64,000 nucleotides of DNA from assembly GCA_014905825.1 (NCBI GenBank), contig JACGCN010000016.1, positions 248,001 to 312,000 on the forward strand, written 5' to 3'. The translations under genes and the position numbers were made by a program. This DNA comes from Lyophyllum atratum (taxonomy: Eukaryota; Basidiomycota; Agaricomycetes; Agaricales; Lyophyllaceae). Each line of letters starts with the position of its first letter. The stretch's first letter is position 1. Positions 31,642 through 41,753 of the stretch are shown one piece after another. The notes beneath the pieces are model-generated. The model had not been told where the DNA came from, made no database searches, and saw only the letters and a list, made by a program, of their open reading frames with translations.

Positions 31642-32002
31642 ATGAAGTTCGTCTCCGCAATCGCTGCCGTCTTCCTTGCCATTCCGCTTGTGACGGCTCA
31701 GGCCTGCAACTTGAAACCGATGTGCTGCAGTGCTATTGTACCATCCACGAAACCCGCTGGATACGTTGGCAGTGAGATTTCGACCCAATGCTGTCCGCCA
31801 TTTCAGCACTGATTGATGATCAACAATCCACCCAGTCGACTGCGCGCCGGGCCCTTTTGATTGTGGTATAACAGAGCAATTGCCGGCATGTTGTGTAGGC
31901 TTGACGGTTAGTGTCCCGTACTATATATTTTTGACGTATTGACGGCGAGGAATTGTCCAGCGCCCCGGGGCTGTCATTGGTACTGCGATAGGGTGTCAGT
32001 GA
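31642..32002 (+). CDS. Hydrophobin-type small secreted protein, copy 1
   Basis: 80 residues in three exons (31642-31771, 31836-31906, 31961-32002). Signal peptide MKFVSAIAAVFLAIPLVTAQ. The mature part carries eight cysteines in the hydrophobin order C-CC-C-C-CC-C with spacing 5, 16, 6, 8, 15: ACNLKPMCC, IDCAPGPFDC, LPACC, then IGTAIGCQ at the very end. Hydrophobins self-assemble at air-water and cell-wall surfaces on aerial structures. The loops are shorter than usual for class I and the spacing does not fit class II. First of three tandem copies, each with its own promoter. Too small and too spliced to appear as one open frame. Confidence 0.85.
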
Positions 32003-32598
32003 AATACTGACCTTGCCGCCACCTGATGTGGGAGGATTCAGAGGTGGAACACCGTTTCGTCGACGTTCAACGTTGGACTTGACATGACGTTCTCGAAGCG
32101 AAGAGTAGATACGTCATCTTTGAATTGAAATACAAAATGATATTGCAAGAGCCGAATTATCGCTACACATGTTCATGGCCATCAGGCGATCGTGCCGCCT
32201 TACTGCTGAAGGGTCTTCCTGACTGTTCTAGCACAGACAAAATTGCTACATGCTGACAATGTGGAAATGGAGGGACGGGAGATTACAGTAAGTACTCTCT
32301 ATCAGCTACAAAGCGCGACTGACATATCGATAACTGAAGATTGTACTTACTCACATCCACGATACCCGTCCGTCAAATCGGTTCCAGTTTAAAGCGAGCC
32401 GAATACGAGTTCGTTGGTTGGTTGAATGAACAACAGGTCCGATGAACCTTGCTACCACGGAACTGCCGTGAGGATCGAGGCGAGTAACGGTAAGAGCCGC
32501 GCAATGGTATAAAATGACACTGGACCCAGCTCACCGGCAGAGAACCACCCGGGAAAGCTCATTCCAAATACTACCAAGAATCCCACACGCCATCTATC
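32003..32598. other. Spacer between hydrophobin copies 1 and 2
   Basis: Non-coding, part of the repeated unit. Its first 250 bp recur after copy 2 (for example the word shared by 32130-32160 and 33070-33100), and its last 170 bp are the promoter repeat. Confidence 0.6.
32508..32514 (+). promoter_or_regulatory. TATA box, hydrophobin copy 2
   Basis: TATAAAA 85-91 bp before the ATG, at the same place in the repeat unit as in copies 1 and 3. Confidence 0.65.
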
Positions 32599-32957
32599 AT
32601 GAAATTCGTCTCTACAATCGCTGCCGTCTTCCTTGCCATTCCGCTTGTGGCTGCTCAGGGCTGCCAACCGATGTGCTGCAGTGCCGTTGTACCATCCACG
32701 AATCCCGCTGGACAAGTTGGCCGTGAGATTTCACTTCAATAATTTCCGCCGTTTCAGCATTCACTGATGATCAACAATACACCCAGTCGACTGCACGCCG
32801 GGTGGCTTTGACTGTGGTTTTTCAGGTTTAGTGACTACGTGTTGTTCACGTCTGGCGGTTAGTGTTCTGTATATCTACGTTGTTTTTGCGGTATTGACGG
32901 CGAGCAATTGTCCAGCCCTTTGGGGCTAGGACTGGTACTGCGATAGGGTGTCAATGA
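32599..32957 (+). CDS. Hydrophobin-type small secreted protein, copy 2
   Basis: 78 residues, three exons with introns at the same places as copy 1 (5' sites after the codon for VG and after SRLA). Signal peptide MKFVSTIAAVFLAIPLVAAQ, then eight cysteines spaced 3, 16, 6, 8, 15: GCQPMCC, LDCTPGGFDC, TTCC, IGCQ, stop TGA at 32955. The first loop lacks two residues compared with copies 1 and 3. The second exon differs most from the other copies while the last exon is nearly the same. Confidence 0.85.
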
Positions 32958-33444
32958 CCTACCTGACCTTGGCGCCACCTGATGTTGGAGGACCAGAAGA
33001 GAAACACTGTTTCCTCGACGTTGAACGCGACATGACATGCTCGAAGCGAACAGTAGATACGTCGTCTTGAAATACAAAATGATATTGCAAGAGCCGAATT
33101 ATCACTGCACATGTTCATGTCCATCCGGCGATTGTGCCGCCTTACTGCTACAAGAGTCTTCCTAACTCTTCCAGCACACAAAATTGTACACTAAATGCTG
33201 ACAATGTGAAAACGGAGGAATAGGAGGTTACACTAAGTACTCTAAATTACCCACAAAGCGCGACACATATCAATATGTTAGGAATGTACTTACTCACATC
33301 CACGATACCCGACCGTCGAATCGAGTTGAAGCGAGCCAAATGCGAGTTTCTTGGTTGGCTGAATGAACAACAGGTCCAATGAACCTTGCTGATACGTAAC
33401 TGCCGTAAGAATCGAGGCAAGTAAAGGTAAGAGCCGCGCAAAGG

Positions 33445-33452
33445 TATAAAAA
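33445..33452 (+). promoter_or_regulatory. TATA box, hydrophobin copy 3
   Basis: TATAAAAA about 90-97 bp before the ATG in the repeated promoter segment. Confidence 0.65.
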
Positions 33453-33541
33453 GGACACTGGAACCCAGCTCTCCTGCTGGCAGGGATACACCCGCGAAAG
33501 CTCATTCCAAATACCTCCAAGAATTCCACACACTAGTGATC

Positions 33542-33906
33542 ATGAAATTCGTCTCTACAATCGCTGCCGTCTTGCTTGTCATTCCGCTTGTGGCTGCTCA
33601 GGTCTGCGTCTTGGAACCGATGTGCTGCAGTGCCATTGTACCATCAGTGAAACCCGCTGGATACGTTGGCCGTGAGATTTCGCTCTAATGATCTCCGCCG
33701 TTTCAGCACTGACTGATGATCAACGACCCACCCAGTCGACTGCCGGGTTGGCTTGGATTGTCTTTTGTCAGTGACTGCGTGTTGTTTGCGTATGGCGGTA
33801 CGTGTTCTGTATATCTACATTGTTTGTGAGGTATTGACGGCGAGCAATTGTTCAGCCCTTTGGGGCTGTCACTGGTACTGCGATAGGGTGTCAATGGACT
33901 ACCTGA
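33542..33906 (+). CDS. Hydrophobin-type small secreted protein, copy 3
   Basis: 80 residues, three exons in the same layout. Signal peptide MKFVSTIAAVLLVIPLVAAQ, eight cysteines spaced 5, 16, 5, 6, 15: VCVLEPMCC, LDCRVGLDC, TACC, IGCQ. Where copies 1 and 2 stop after CQ, a base change lets this copy read on for three residues (WTT) before TGA at 33904. Three residues are missing between the third and fifth cysteine groups relative to copy 1. The 5' splice site of intron 2 is GTACGT instead of GTTAGT. Still a complete eight-cysteine protein. Confidence 0.83.
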
Positions 33907-36021
33907 CCTTAGCGCCACCTGATATGGGAGAGCCAGAAGTGCATATGTGTCTCTCGATGACAGTAACAGTCGCCTTCGGTTTGTATAGTGTACCATTGTT
34001 TCATGGCCCTTGAGCCTGAACGTTGAGACCTCGGAGAAAGCGATTTCTTATGCAGCTTATGAAATCATTGAGAGCAACGGATGTCCGAGGAGGGAAGAAA
34101 CTCACTGGTACAGAGCTACTGTAGCTCCTAGCTCCGAGTCAAAACCCACCAGTGGATCCCCGTCCTACACGTAAAGTGACCGAGCATATACTTGACGTGG
34201 AACGAACGAGAAATGGAGCCGCGACCACGAGGTCACGTCGGAACAGGCGGTCTATTTCTGGTATATCAGGTATGGTAGCTGCTGCGCTAGACATGAGCCA
34301 CGTAATATCGATAGGAGCTAATGGTACATGCCCCTAACGAATTCAAGAGGTTCTGTGCAACCGGGCCACGGCATGCTAACAAGCGCCGGTAGAGTTTACG
34401 GTCGAGGAACACCGATGTAAGTCCAGCGACAAGCTCCGTGATCTTGACTCTACGGGCGATTCCCGACTAGAAAGGATGTGACAGTGAGTCTTTCGTCCGG
34501 GTAGACGCGATTTTCAAATGAGGAGACTCACCTCACGCCATCTTCGTCGGATAAGGGCACAACAGCTTCGACGATGTGTAGAGTCACCTAAGATTCGACG
34601 ATGTGTAGAGTCACCTAGAAAATATCGGTCATGTGCAACAGGAAAGAGCTCGACACGAATGTACACACCATGCTCGTGGGCTCGAGGTCGAAATAAACCA
34701 GGCTGGCTCTTTCTTGAACCCATTCTCAGCCATGATTTCCTCATGCCATCGCCTTTGGGAATAGATTCATCACTGGGAAGAGTGCAGGCTGCGAGCGCTA
34801 GGAGTGTGTAATTTTTGCCCAGCCTAAAGCCACATTCGGTTTCCACCAGGTTTCCACTCTGTTTGAAGGCCAGGCTTTGGAGCATACGGCGCAAAGCTGG
34901 TGGATCGTTAGAGTATCATCGATGGCTCTTTCGCTCCAACGCTCCAACGCCGTCAAATCGGAAGCTATAGGATGAGGTTTTTTTCGCCGCAGTACGCTCA
35001 GCCACTCTCGTCAAGCGGAAAGCCATAGACAAAAGCTGCGGGTTTGCACTTCTGGCCTTACGGTAGGGCGAGTTTGCTAGTCGGTTCTGCAGGTATGCCG
35101 GTCAGCGGATATGGGCAGCATGTGATGAGATGATTGCGTACCCATTGACGCCGCAGAATTGACAAGAGATGTTGGTTCGCCATTGGCATCCGGTGTTGAT
35201 AGTCCAACTTCAGGTTACTGTGGATCTTACGCGACAACTTGAACCAGCATGTGATGTCGCTTGAGTTGCGCGTGATGTCCGAACTTCGTCCACGCCCCTT
35301 CGAGGCTTCCGAGTCTCTGACAGTGTACAGACGCTGGCTTGGACTTGTCGAGTTCTAATCCTGTTCAGACGCTGGCTTGGACACATGAACTTCTGTTCCT
35401 GTTCGTTATGGGCTGGTTGTCGTTCTTCGACGGGAATATGGCAGAAGGCGGGAGAGACCTGGAGAGACCCATGCTCGTGCCTGTCTACCATTGAAAAATA
35501 GCAACTTTCGGCTGTCGGGCAAACAGTCGGGGTCGGCATGGCTCCGTCCGTATCAATGCCGCCGGAGTCGGGCCAGCTTCAAAGGCTGTGCGCCCGATGG
35601 TTTCCCCGCGTCCATGCCTCTTTGTTCGCCTGTCTCATTCAAGAGAATCTGAAGCCCCCCAGATCTTTTCACGTTTCGAGGCCTTGGTTTTTCTGACAAT
35701 GAGTACTGTTTCAGAAGTCGGTGGCTTCAAAGACCGCGAATTTCCGTATTTGGAGGACTCGGTTAAACAACTGTGCCTCGAGTCACGATGTACGCCAAAT
35801 CGGTGTTTTTTCCATAATTGACCGTCATGCCGTCTTGGTAGGAACCGATCTACTAACGCCGAAAGTCGAATGCCGCTGGTCATCCATCCTTGTTAGAACA
35901 GCTCTTTAACAAGAACATCAGTGTCAACGCGTTCCAGGTTGCCCTCCGGACTTTTACCAGAGCGCCCATCAAAATATATTCATCAAGTTCTCGTATCCCC
36001 TCGACGCTCAACTCTTCCAAG
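33907..36021. other. Gene-poor stretch between hydrophobins and metacaspase
   Basis: 2.1 kb. No gene supported on either strand; open frames such as 35210-35539 minus show no family features. It contains a perfect 24-bp direct repeat (34567-34590 and 34594-34617) and a smaller duplicated word at about 35325 and 35365. The end is the metacaspase promoter. Confidence 0.45.
34567..34617 (+). repeat. 24-bp perfect direct repeat with 3-bp spacer
   Basis: The copies at 34567-34590 and 34594-34617 are identical; both contain GATGTGTAGAGTCACC. No gene overlaps. Confidence 0.7.
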
Positions 36022-38409
36022 ATGATGTGGGACTTCAGTGGTGGGAGGCGAGATGATCTTCAGCATCCTCCCAGGATGCAAATGCCGACCCCTTCGTACG
36101 TTTTGCTATCTTACTTGAGGGCGCTCGGAGGCTTGTCGTGAATTCTAATTTTATGCCCCCATACGCGCCCATAGGTTCCCCGTACCGTGAGTCAAGCGCT
36201 ATCTAGAGACGCTTTCGACTCACAAATGATTTTTGATCCAAAGAAGACACGAAGGTCCAGCAGGAGGAGGCTTTGCACCTGCTTCATATCCTCCAAATTT
36301 AACGCCCGGCTTTACGCCCCCGAATTATATGTGAGAGCGTTCCACCGAGTCTACTCAACGTTTTTGACGCGGGCTTCGATTCGATGAAAGGCTACCACAG
36401 TAACTAACCCCTGCCCTATTTCTTGCGCTACGCTCATCGTTCTCTCCCTGTGTAGATATGAACGAGCCGCCTACTATGGATCGAATCCTCCTCCAATGCA
36501 GCATCCACGCCCATCTGGATCCTATGCACCTGTTTATACACAGGCCCTTCAGCCTCAAGTGCAGCCGTACGAACGGGCACGAGCACACTCCCACTCCCAC
36601 TCCCACTCCCACTCACAACACCATTCGAAACACCACAGTGCGAAACCCCCGGCACCGATATTAATTATCAGGCCATCATCGTCAAAGCCACCTCCTTCTC
36701 CCTCGAAACCTGTCTCATCGCACAAGCACTCCAACCACAAAGTCCAGCAAACTCACTCGGTCCAACAGCTGAATCCGCAATTTCAGTACTCTAAGTGCAC
36801 CGGTCGGAAGAAAGCCTTATGTGTAAGTCTCACTCGCCTTGACTTCAGTGACGGTTCCAACGATTCCCGGTTCGAAATAGATTGGGATCAATTACAAAGG
36901 ACAGCAGAATGAGCTTCGTGGGTGTATCAACGACGCCCAACATGTTCGTGACTTCTTGATCAGTAAGCACGCTCTCAAACGGCCATGGCGAAACGAACGG
37001 GGTCTCATGCGTTTCGACTCAGGCAAGTGGGGATATCGGTCCGGAGACATTGTCCTCCTCTCAGACGATGCGAGGAACCCGCGCGAACGGCCTACTAGGC
37101 AGAATATCCTCGACGCCATGCGGTGGCTGGTCCGCAACGCAAAGACCAACGATTCCCTTTTCTTCCATTGTAAGGTCTACATCTCCTATCGCATTGCCCC
37201 TACTAAGTAGTCTTGGACCCAGACTCTGGACATGGTGGGCAGACGAAGGATCTCAATGGAGATGAAGTCGACGGCTGGGACGAAGGTATTCGCAGCTTGT
37301 CTGCTCTCGCTGCATGCGTGGTTCGCTGATACCGTGGCAGCCATCTATCCCATGGACTTCAAGAAGCATGGGCACATCCTTGATGATGTTAGTTCTGTCC
37401 TGCTCGCTTCCCCGAGCCCTCAGCTGATCAATCGTCCTTTCCCGTTTAGGAGATGCACGATATTATGGTTTGTTCCGACGCCGTTGTCCTACTTGCACCA
37501 GCTAAGCAGAGACTCCAGGTTAAGCCATTGCCTGCAGGTTGTCGTCTCACCGTGAGTTTCACCTCTTTGCTTTGGGCGCTCTTGTTGAAGGTCTCTTCTT
37601 TCCAGGCCCTTTTTGACGTGAGTAGATGATGCAATGTTTGAATTCGGGCGCCACTTAATGTGTCTCATGATAGGCCTGCCACTCTGGCACCGTATTGGGT
37701 AGATTTCTTGTATCATACTAAAAATATGCCGCTCATCAATCTGCCCCATAGATCTCCCATACATAGTACGGATTTCCCATCTCTGCTTAGTCTCTGAATC
37801 TTCAATACTAAACGCGAACACAGTATTCGTCGCATGGACGATTAAAGGGAAGTCATGTCAGTGATCGCATGCGCAAGAAACTCGCCACGCCCGCTGATGT
37901 GGTCAGAATCTCCTGCTCTTCCGCGCTTCGTGTTATTTTAAAAGCCGCTTTTAGATATCCTGGTCTGGCTGTAAAGACGGGCAAACTAGCGCGGACACTT
38001 TTGCAGGAGGTGTGGCCGTCGGCGTTATGAGCTATGTACGCCATTTTTAGCGTCTATCAGTAGCAGCGCCCTAACTGATATCCGTATACGTAGGCGTTCA
38101 TCACGGCCTTAAGTGCGCCCGCTCATATCCTATTTTCGACTGCTGTAACTGACAACGTGCACAGCCAAGAACCCGAGACAGAACTACCATGAATTACTTA
38201 GATCCATCAGGTGAGGTGTTAGCTTCATCCCGCCGAGTATCTGTACTTACCGCAGTCCTGCCAAATAGGTTGATCTTGCACCCAAGGTTCAGCCAGAGAC
38301 CGCAGCTAGGGAGCTCTCATCATATCGTGTGCCCCTTTTATCATTCACCCCTATACACTACTAAGTTGTCCGTATTTTTCAGGACACCAGTCTCCAGTTC
38401 GTCCTTTGA
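36022..38409 (+). CDS. Type I metacaspase (caspase-like cysteine protease)
   Basis: Cuts after Arg/Lys and acts in fungal cell death and protein quality control. ATG at 36022 (MMWDFSGGRRDD); the Pro/Tyr/His/Ser-rich prodomain includes PPNLTPGFTPPNY, YERAAYYGSNPPPMQHP and an HSHSHSHSHS run. The catalytic domain starts at RKKALCVGINYKGQQNELRG (about 36815-36915). Then DIVLLSDDARNPRERPT, ILDAMRWLV, SLFFHYSGHGGQTKDL with the catalytic His (split by an intron, about 37170-37225), IYPMDFKKHGHILDDEMHDIM, PLPAGCRLTALFDACHSGTV with the catalytic Cys (about 37600-37700), LPYIYSSHGRLKGSHVSDRM, SWSGCKDGQTSADTFAGG, AFITALTKNPRQNYHELL and the tail DTSLQFVL, stop at 38407. More than ten exons; all catalytic residues present and frame kept. 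The N-terminal exon boundaries (36080-36470) are less certain. Confidence 0.9.
36585..36614 (+). repeat. CACTCC hexanucleotide microsatellite in the metacaspase prodomain
   Basis: Five CACTCC-type units encode alternating His-Ser. Changes in copy number would keep frame. Confidence 0.75.
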
Positions 38410-38854
38410 TGAAGTATGATTATCTATCGAAGAAGGCTACAATGGACCTTTTCTACCCCAAGAGTACTTGTACCATATAATCCTTCGTTTCGTCGACTAC
38501 TCAACGATTACTGTATGTACTCCGCCCCTATCCTTACAGCTATTTATGATTATAGGGCCTTGATGACTGAGACTACTACCCATGTGAATTATCTATTGTT
38601 GTGCTAAAATTGACTCTTGCGATTGCTCGCCAGCCCCTTGAGGACCCACCCATCGCCGAGCAGAGGATCGCAATAGCTTCAGAGCAAGCTGCTTTAGGAG
38701 TATGTCCCGCACACGTTCACCAATTTTGCGATACCGAAGCATAGTCCAGCTCCCGCCGAGCCTCCCCTAGCTGACCGAGCCCGCAGAGGCTTGTAGATAT
38801 TTTTAACACCTAGGTCCATGGTGTTGTAGTTATCCGTAGAGTTAGACTGCGTAT
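38410..38854. other. Intergenic region between metacaspase and tRNA-Arg
   Basis: No gene supported. Two short stretches look exon-like (38432-38512 before a GTATGT, and 38630-38698), but I could not link them into a gene. Confidence 0.35.
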
Positions 38855-38935
38855 GGCCGTGTGGCGTAATGGCAACGCGTCTGACTACGATAACCGTGAT
38901 CAGGAGATTTGCAGGTTCGACCCCTGTCTCGGTCA
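38855..38935 (+). tRNA. tRNA-Arg(ACG) with 8-nt intron
   Basis: GGCCGTG pairs with CTCGGTC (one mismatch, one G-T pair), discriminator A. D arm GCG/CGC, anticodon stem TCTGA/TCAGG, loop starting CTACGA so anticodon ACG. T arm GCAGG-TTCGACC-CCTGT. A T-run terminator lies at about 38961. Confidence 0.85.
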
Positions 38936-39346
38936 TGAACTACCCTCCGCAGGGAATTCTTTTTGGCAATTATTCACCCGAAGCCTCGCTGAACGGTTCG
39001 ATTCCAATTGTTACCTTCACTTACTTTGAACTCCAGCAGCCATAGTGCTCTACGCTCCGAGTCAAGGTTCAGAATTCTTTCCAAGATCATTGCCGAATAG
39101 TCATGCCGCTTTGGGTTCCACCGTAGTGTGTATTGGCCTTTAGGGGCCCTTGTACTTGAACGAGTGGGTCGACAGGTAAGACGCAGTTGAAATCGCTGAT
39201 AGCTGACATATAGTGCTTCTGTCTCGTTCACAGCCTTCTTCGAATTTATGACCCCTATTCGCCCCTACTTTTGAAAGGGAATAAAAAGGCTCCTTATGTC
39301 GGAAACCTTCACTCTCCTCAACCATCACCCCATAACTGCCATCATC

Positions 39347-39834
39347 ATGAAATCCCGCCATGATACCAGTAAGTGGAATCCATCGGCTTAAATTTTGCTA
39401 TAGCTGACACTTATTCCGTTAGTCGCCGAAAGCCAGATTCTAGAGCTCCACACTATTGCTAAGGCGCATATCAGCTATGGGCGGCAGGACAAAGCGCTAG
39501 ATGTCTACACTTACATCTTAAACTTCTACGGGAACCTTGACCCATCTGTTGTTGACCCAGATATCATTGGGACGATGCGACGTCGGAAGATGGGTTGTTA
39601 CATCGAACTTCGTAAGCTGATCTTCTTTGCCTTTTCTACCGCTGCCGGCTCATTGTCTCCTTGATTCGCCTAGGTATGTTCAATGAGGCACAAAAGGAGC
39701 TCGAATATCTGTTGAACAATCCCGTCGTTCGCAGACAACCCCCTCCGAAGACCCCTTCCCGTCTTTCGAGGACTCTTCGCCGCTTGGTATCATTCGGGCA
39801 TTCAAGAGCCGAACCTGTCGGCGTAAAGGGTTGA
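39347..39834 (+). CDS. Small protein of unknown function, TPR-like helices (123 aa)
   Basis: Three exons (39347-39368, 39423-39611, 39674-39834) join in frame to 123 residues with canonical GT-AG introns. The protein is MKSRHDT, then helical: IAESQILELHTIAKAHISYG, RQDKALDVYTYILNFYGNL, MGCYIELRMFNEAQKELEYL, then a basic Ser/Arg-rich tail (SRLSRTLRRLVSFGHSRAE). The spacing of A/Y/L residues resembles one or two TPR-like helix pairs. An AATAAAAAGG word at about 39279 could be its TATA element, about 65 bp upstream. No longer homolog is recognised. It is easy to miss because no exon is a long open frame. Confidence 0.6.
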
Positions 39835-40259
39835 CTGGCTATCCAGCGTCTCCTCTTAACCTCCTCCACTCCTGCGCCTTACAGCGGGTTAACCACAATA
39901 CACGGCGAATAGAGCAAAAGTCGTTATAGTTTATCCTCGATAATCTTACTTATACCCTAATTACTTCTAGAGCGGTTTGGCCTAATATATGATATATGTT
40001 AACTTTGCATCACGCCCTCAATCGCTCTCCATGAAATGACCAGCCATATTGCCCTGTGTTCAAGAAATACTGAATTTAAGGAACTCTGTCAACCTGGAAG
40101 CTAGCGATTCAGTTAACCTCTGTTAACCTTTAGGAGAGAATACAAACACCCTTCGAATTCCATTATAGTAAGTTGTACAATACAGAGTACCGTCGAAGGA
40201 AGATACACGTCCATACCAAGTTGTGACTGAATCAAGAAAAAGAAAGACGAAGATCCCCG
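39835..40259. other. Convergent intergenic region, no gene seen
   Basis: AT-rich spacer between the small helical-protein gene and the membrane-protein stop. Confidence 0.5.
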
Positions 40260-41753
40260 TTACACAGCCGTCCCAGGTTCTACTTTGTGTTCGGAGTGTC
40301 GGTCTCCAGAAGCGTTGAGGTCGACCAAGGCGATCGTCTGACCATGACTTGCATGGCTTGGGTAGTCGGATACCACAGTTTCCGTGGCATCATGACTCCT
40401 GTCCTCGCGCGTACTAGGTTGTCCAAACCTCATTTTGGTGGAATAGACGCCTTCCGTGACCTCGGTGGCGTCCCAGAGGGACTTCTGCATCCTTACGAGT
40501 ACCACAATTGCTGTTGGATACATTCCCTGGCATATGACTTAGAAGGATGAATGGAAATGGAACTGTGCACAACGGCTCACCATTGCCTGTTGGATGATTG
40601 CGTTGACCACATTGAATGCAACGAGTCCCGAAGACGATAGTTTTGCCCCATAGATCGGTACAGCTTGTAGCGTCTGAACACGCGTGTAAGTGTTACGTAG
40701 GAGCTCGTATTCATGACACGGTGCTCACGTAGAGTATTATATATACAAAGCCGGATTCGATCAAGAGGATTAGGACTTTCTCCACCGCTGTCGTCCTGCG
40801 GGCAGCGCCAAGGTACTTGGACATAATTCTTCGATGCAACCTGACAGAGTGGCGATGATTTTACTGTCCGACCACGGCACGTAGACGGAAGCTTACCATG
40901 TCTTGTACGCTATGAGGAGGGTGCAGAAGATGTTTGTGACGTATGACAACGTGTAGCTCGATAGATCAGCATGGGCACAAGTTTGCGCGCCAACGGACGC
41001 TGCGGACGGCGTTAGGTCGTTGATTGCCCAATGCGTGCGTAGGTCGCATCCTAACTCGAAGAGGCCTGCGACTAGATCATACATCGTGAGCTAAGTTCAT
41101 AAGGACCTACAGTAACGAAAGAAACATACTGAGTGATCCAAGCCAAGTCGCTATGGGTATGATGAGCCACCTGCGAGAATCTTGGTATATTGCCCATGTC
41201 CTCCAAACAACCACGGAATCGCCAAGGATCAACTGGGCGTCGATGGTCAGTACGTCTATCAAAAACAGGGTACATGCAAGTTCTTAAGTACCATGAAAAT
41301 GAAAAGCATCTCGCCAGTCCAAACAAGTTTCTTCAGTGCTTCATTCGCTTCGTCGAGTTTCTGTTGAAGTGACTGTTCCGGATTGTTGATCAAGACAATC
41401 TGCATACGCCGGACGAGGTCGGAGACATCCAGGCACAGGAATATTGTCCCTCCCAAGAACATGAGCACCGTCACGAGCAATAGGAATAGGTTAGACGCCT
41501 GTGCTCTCAGAAGCCCATGCCGACTATCACACGTTAGATAATACTGGATGCTGCTGTGATAAGTCCACGTACTAGAAAATTCCAATGAGGAAGTTCATCA
41601 GGATGAGATACACGCCTTTAGCTCCGTTAGCTCGACAGCTTTCGAAAGTCAATCAAGCCACATACCATAACATATCGCACCAGGCACGACGCGAGCGACT
41701 TTCAGGACGAAGTCTTGACCGACTTCTATGAGTATATCCTCATTGCTCGACAT
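40260..41753 (-). CDS. Multi-pass membrane protein, Agaricomycete-type, unknown function
   Basis: ATG at 41753 (MSSNEDILIEVGQDFVLKVA). Hydrophobic segments in order: GVYLILMNFLIGIF (about 41600); LFLLLVTVLMFLGGTIFLCL (about 41480); after a charged loop EMLFIFM; SVVVWRTWAIYQDSRRW followed by LIIPIATWLGSL (about 41180); MFLSLLVLMNL; YVTNIFCTLLIAYKTW (about 40930); VLILLIESGFVYIILY (about 40770); LVAFNVVNAIIQQAM (about 40620) and MYPTAIVVLVRMQKSL (about 40520). A hydrophilic tail ends at the stop at 40260. Six to seven TM helices match a family abundant in mushroom-forming fungi and usually annotated hypothetical. One junction near 41310-41250 could not be placed without a frame offset, so exon limits need checking. 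Confidence 0.72.

Larger units (their letters stand above)
31470..33910 (+). repeat. Tandem triplication of a hydrophobin gene unit (about 0.95 kb)
   Basis: Three direct units start with the same promoter segment at about 31471, 32430 and 33368. Each carries TATA box, 5' leader, gene with two introns and, for units 1 and 2, a shared 3' segment of about 250 bp. Units differ by scattered substitutions and small indels in both exons and introns, so they are not recent identical copies. Confidence 0.85.

Noticed and set aside
31429..33533. Minus-strand frames across the hydrophobin array, similar to each other
   Set aside because: Their similarity only reflects the DNA repeat; the plus strand carries signal peptides, splice sites and eight-cysteine patterns.
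38432..38698. Exon-like pieces (PFLPQEYLYHIILRFVDYS before a GTATGT; DPPIAEQRIAIASEQAALG)
   Set aside because: No start codon and no consistent splice chain found; too weak to call a gene.
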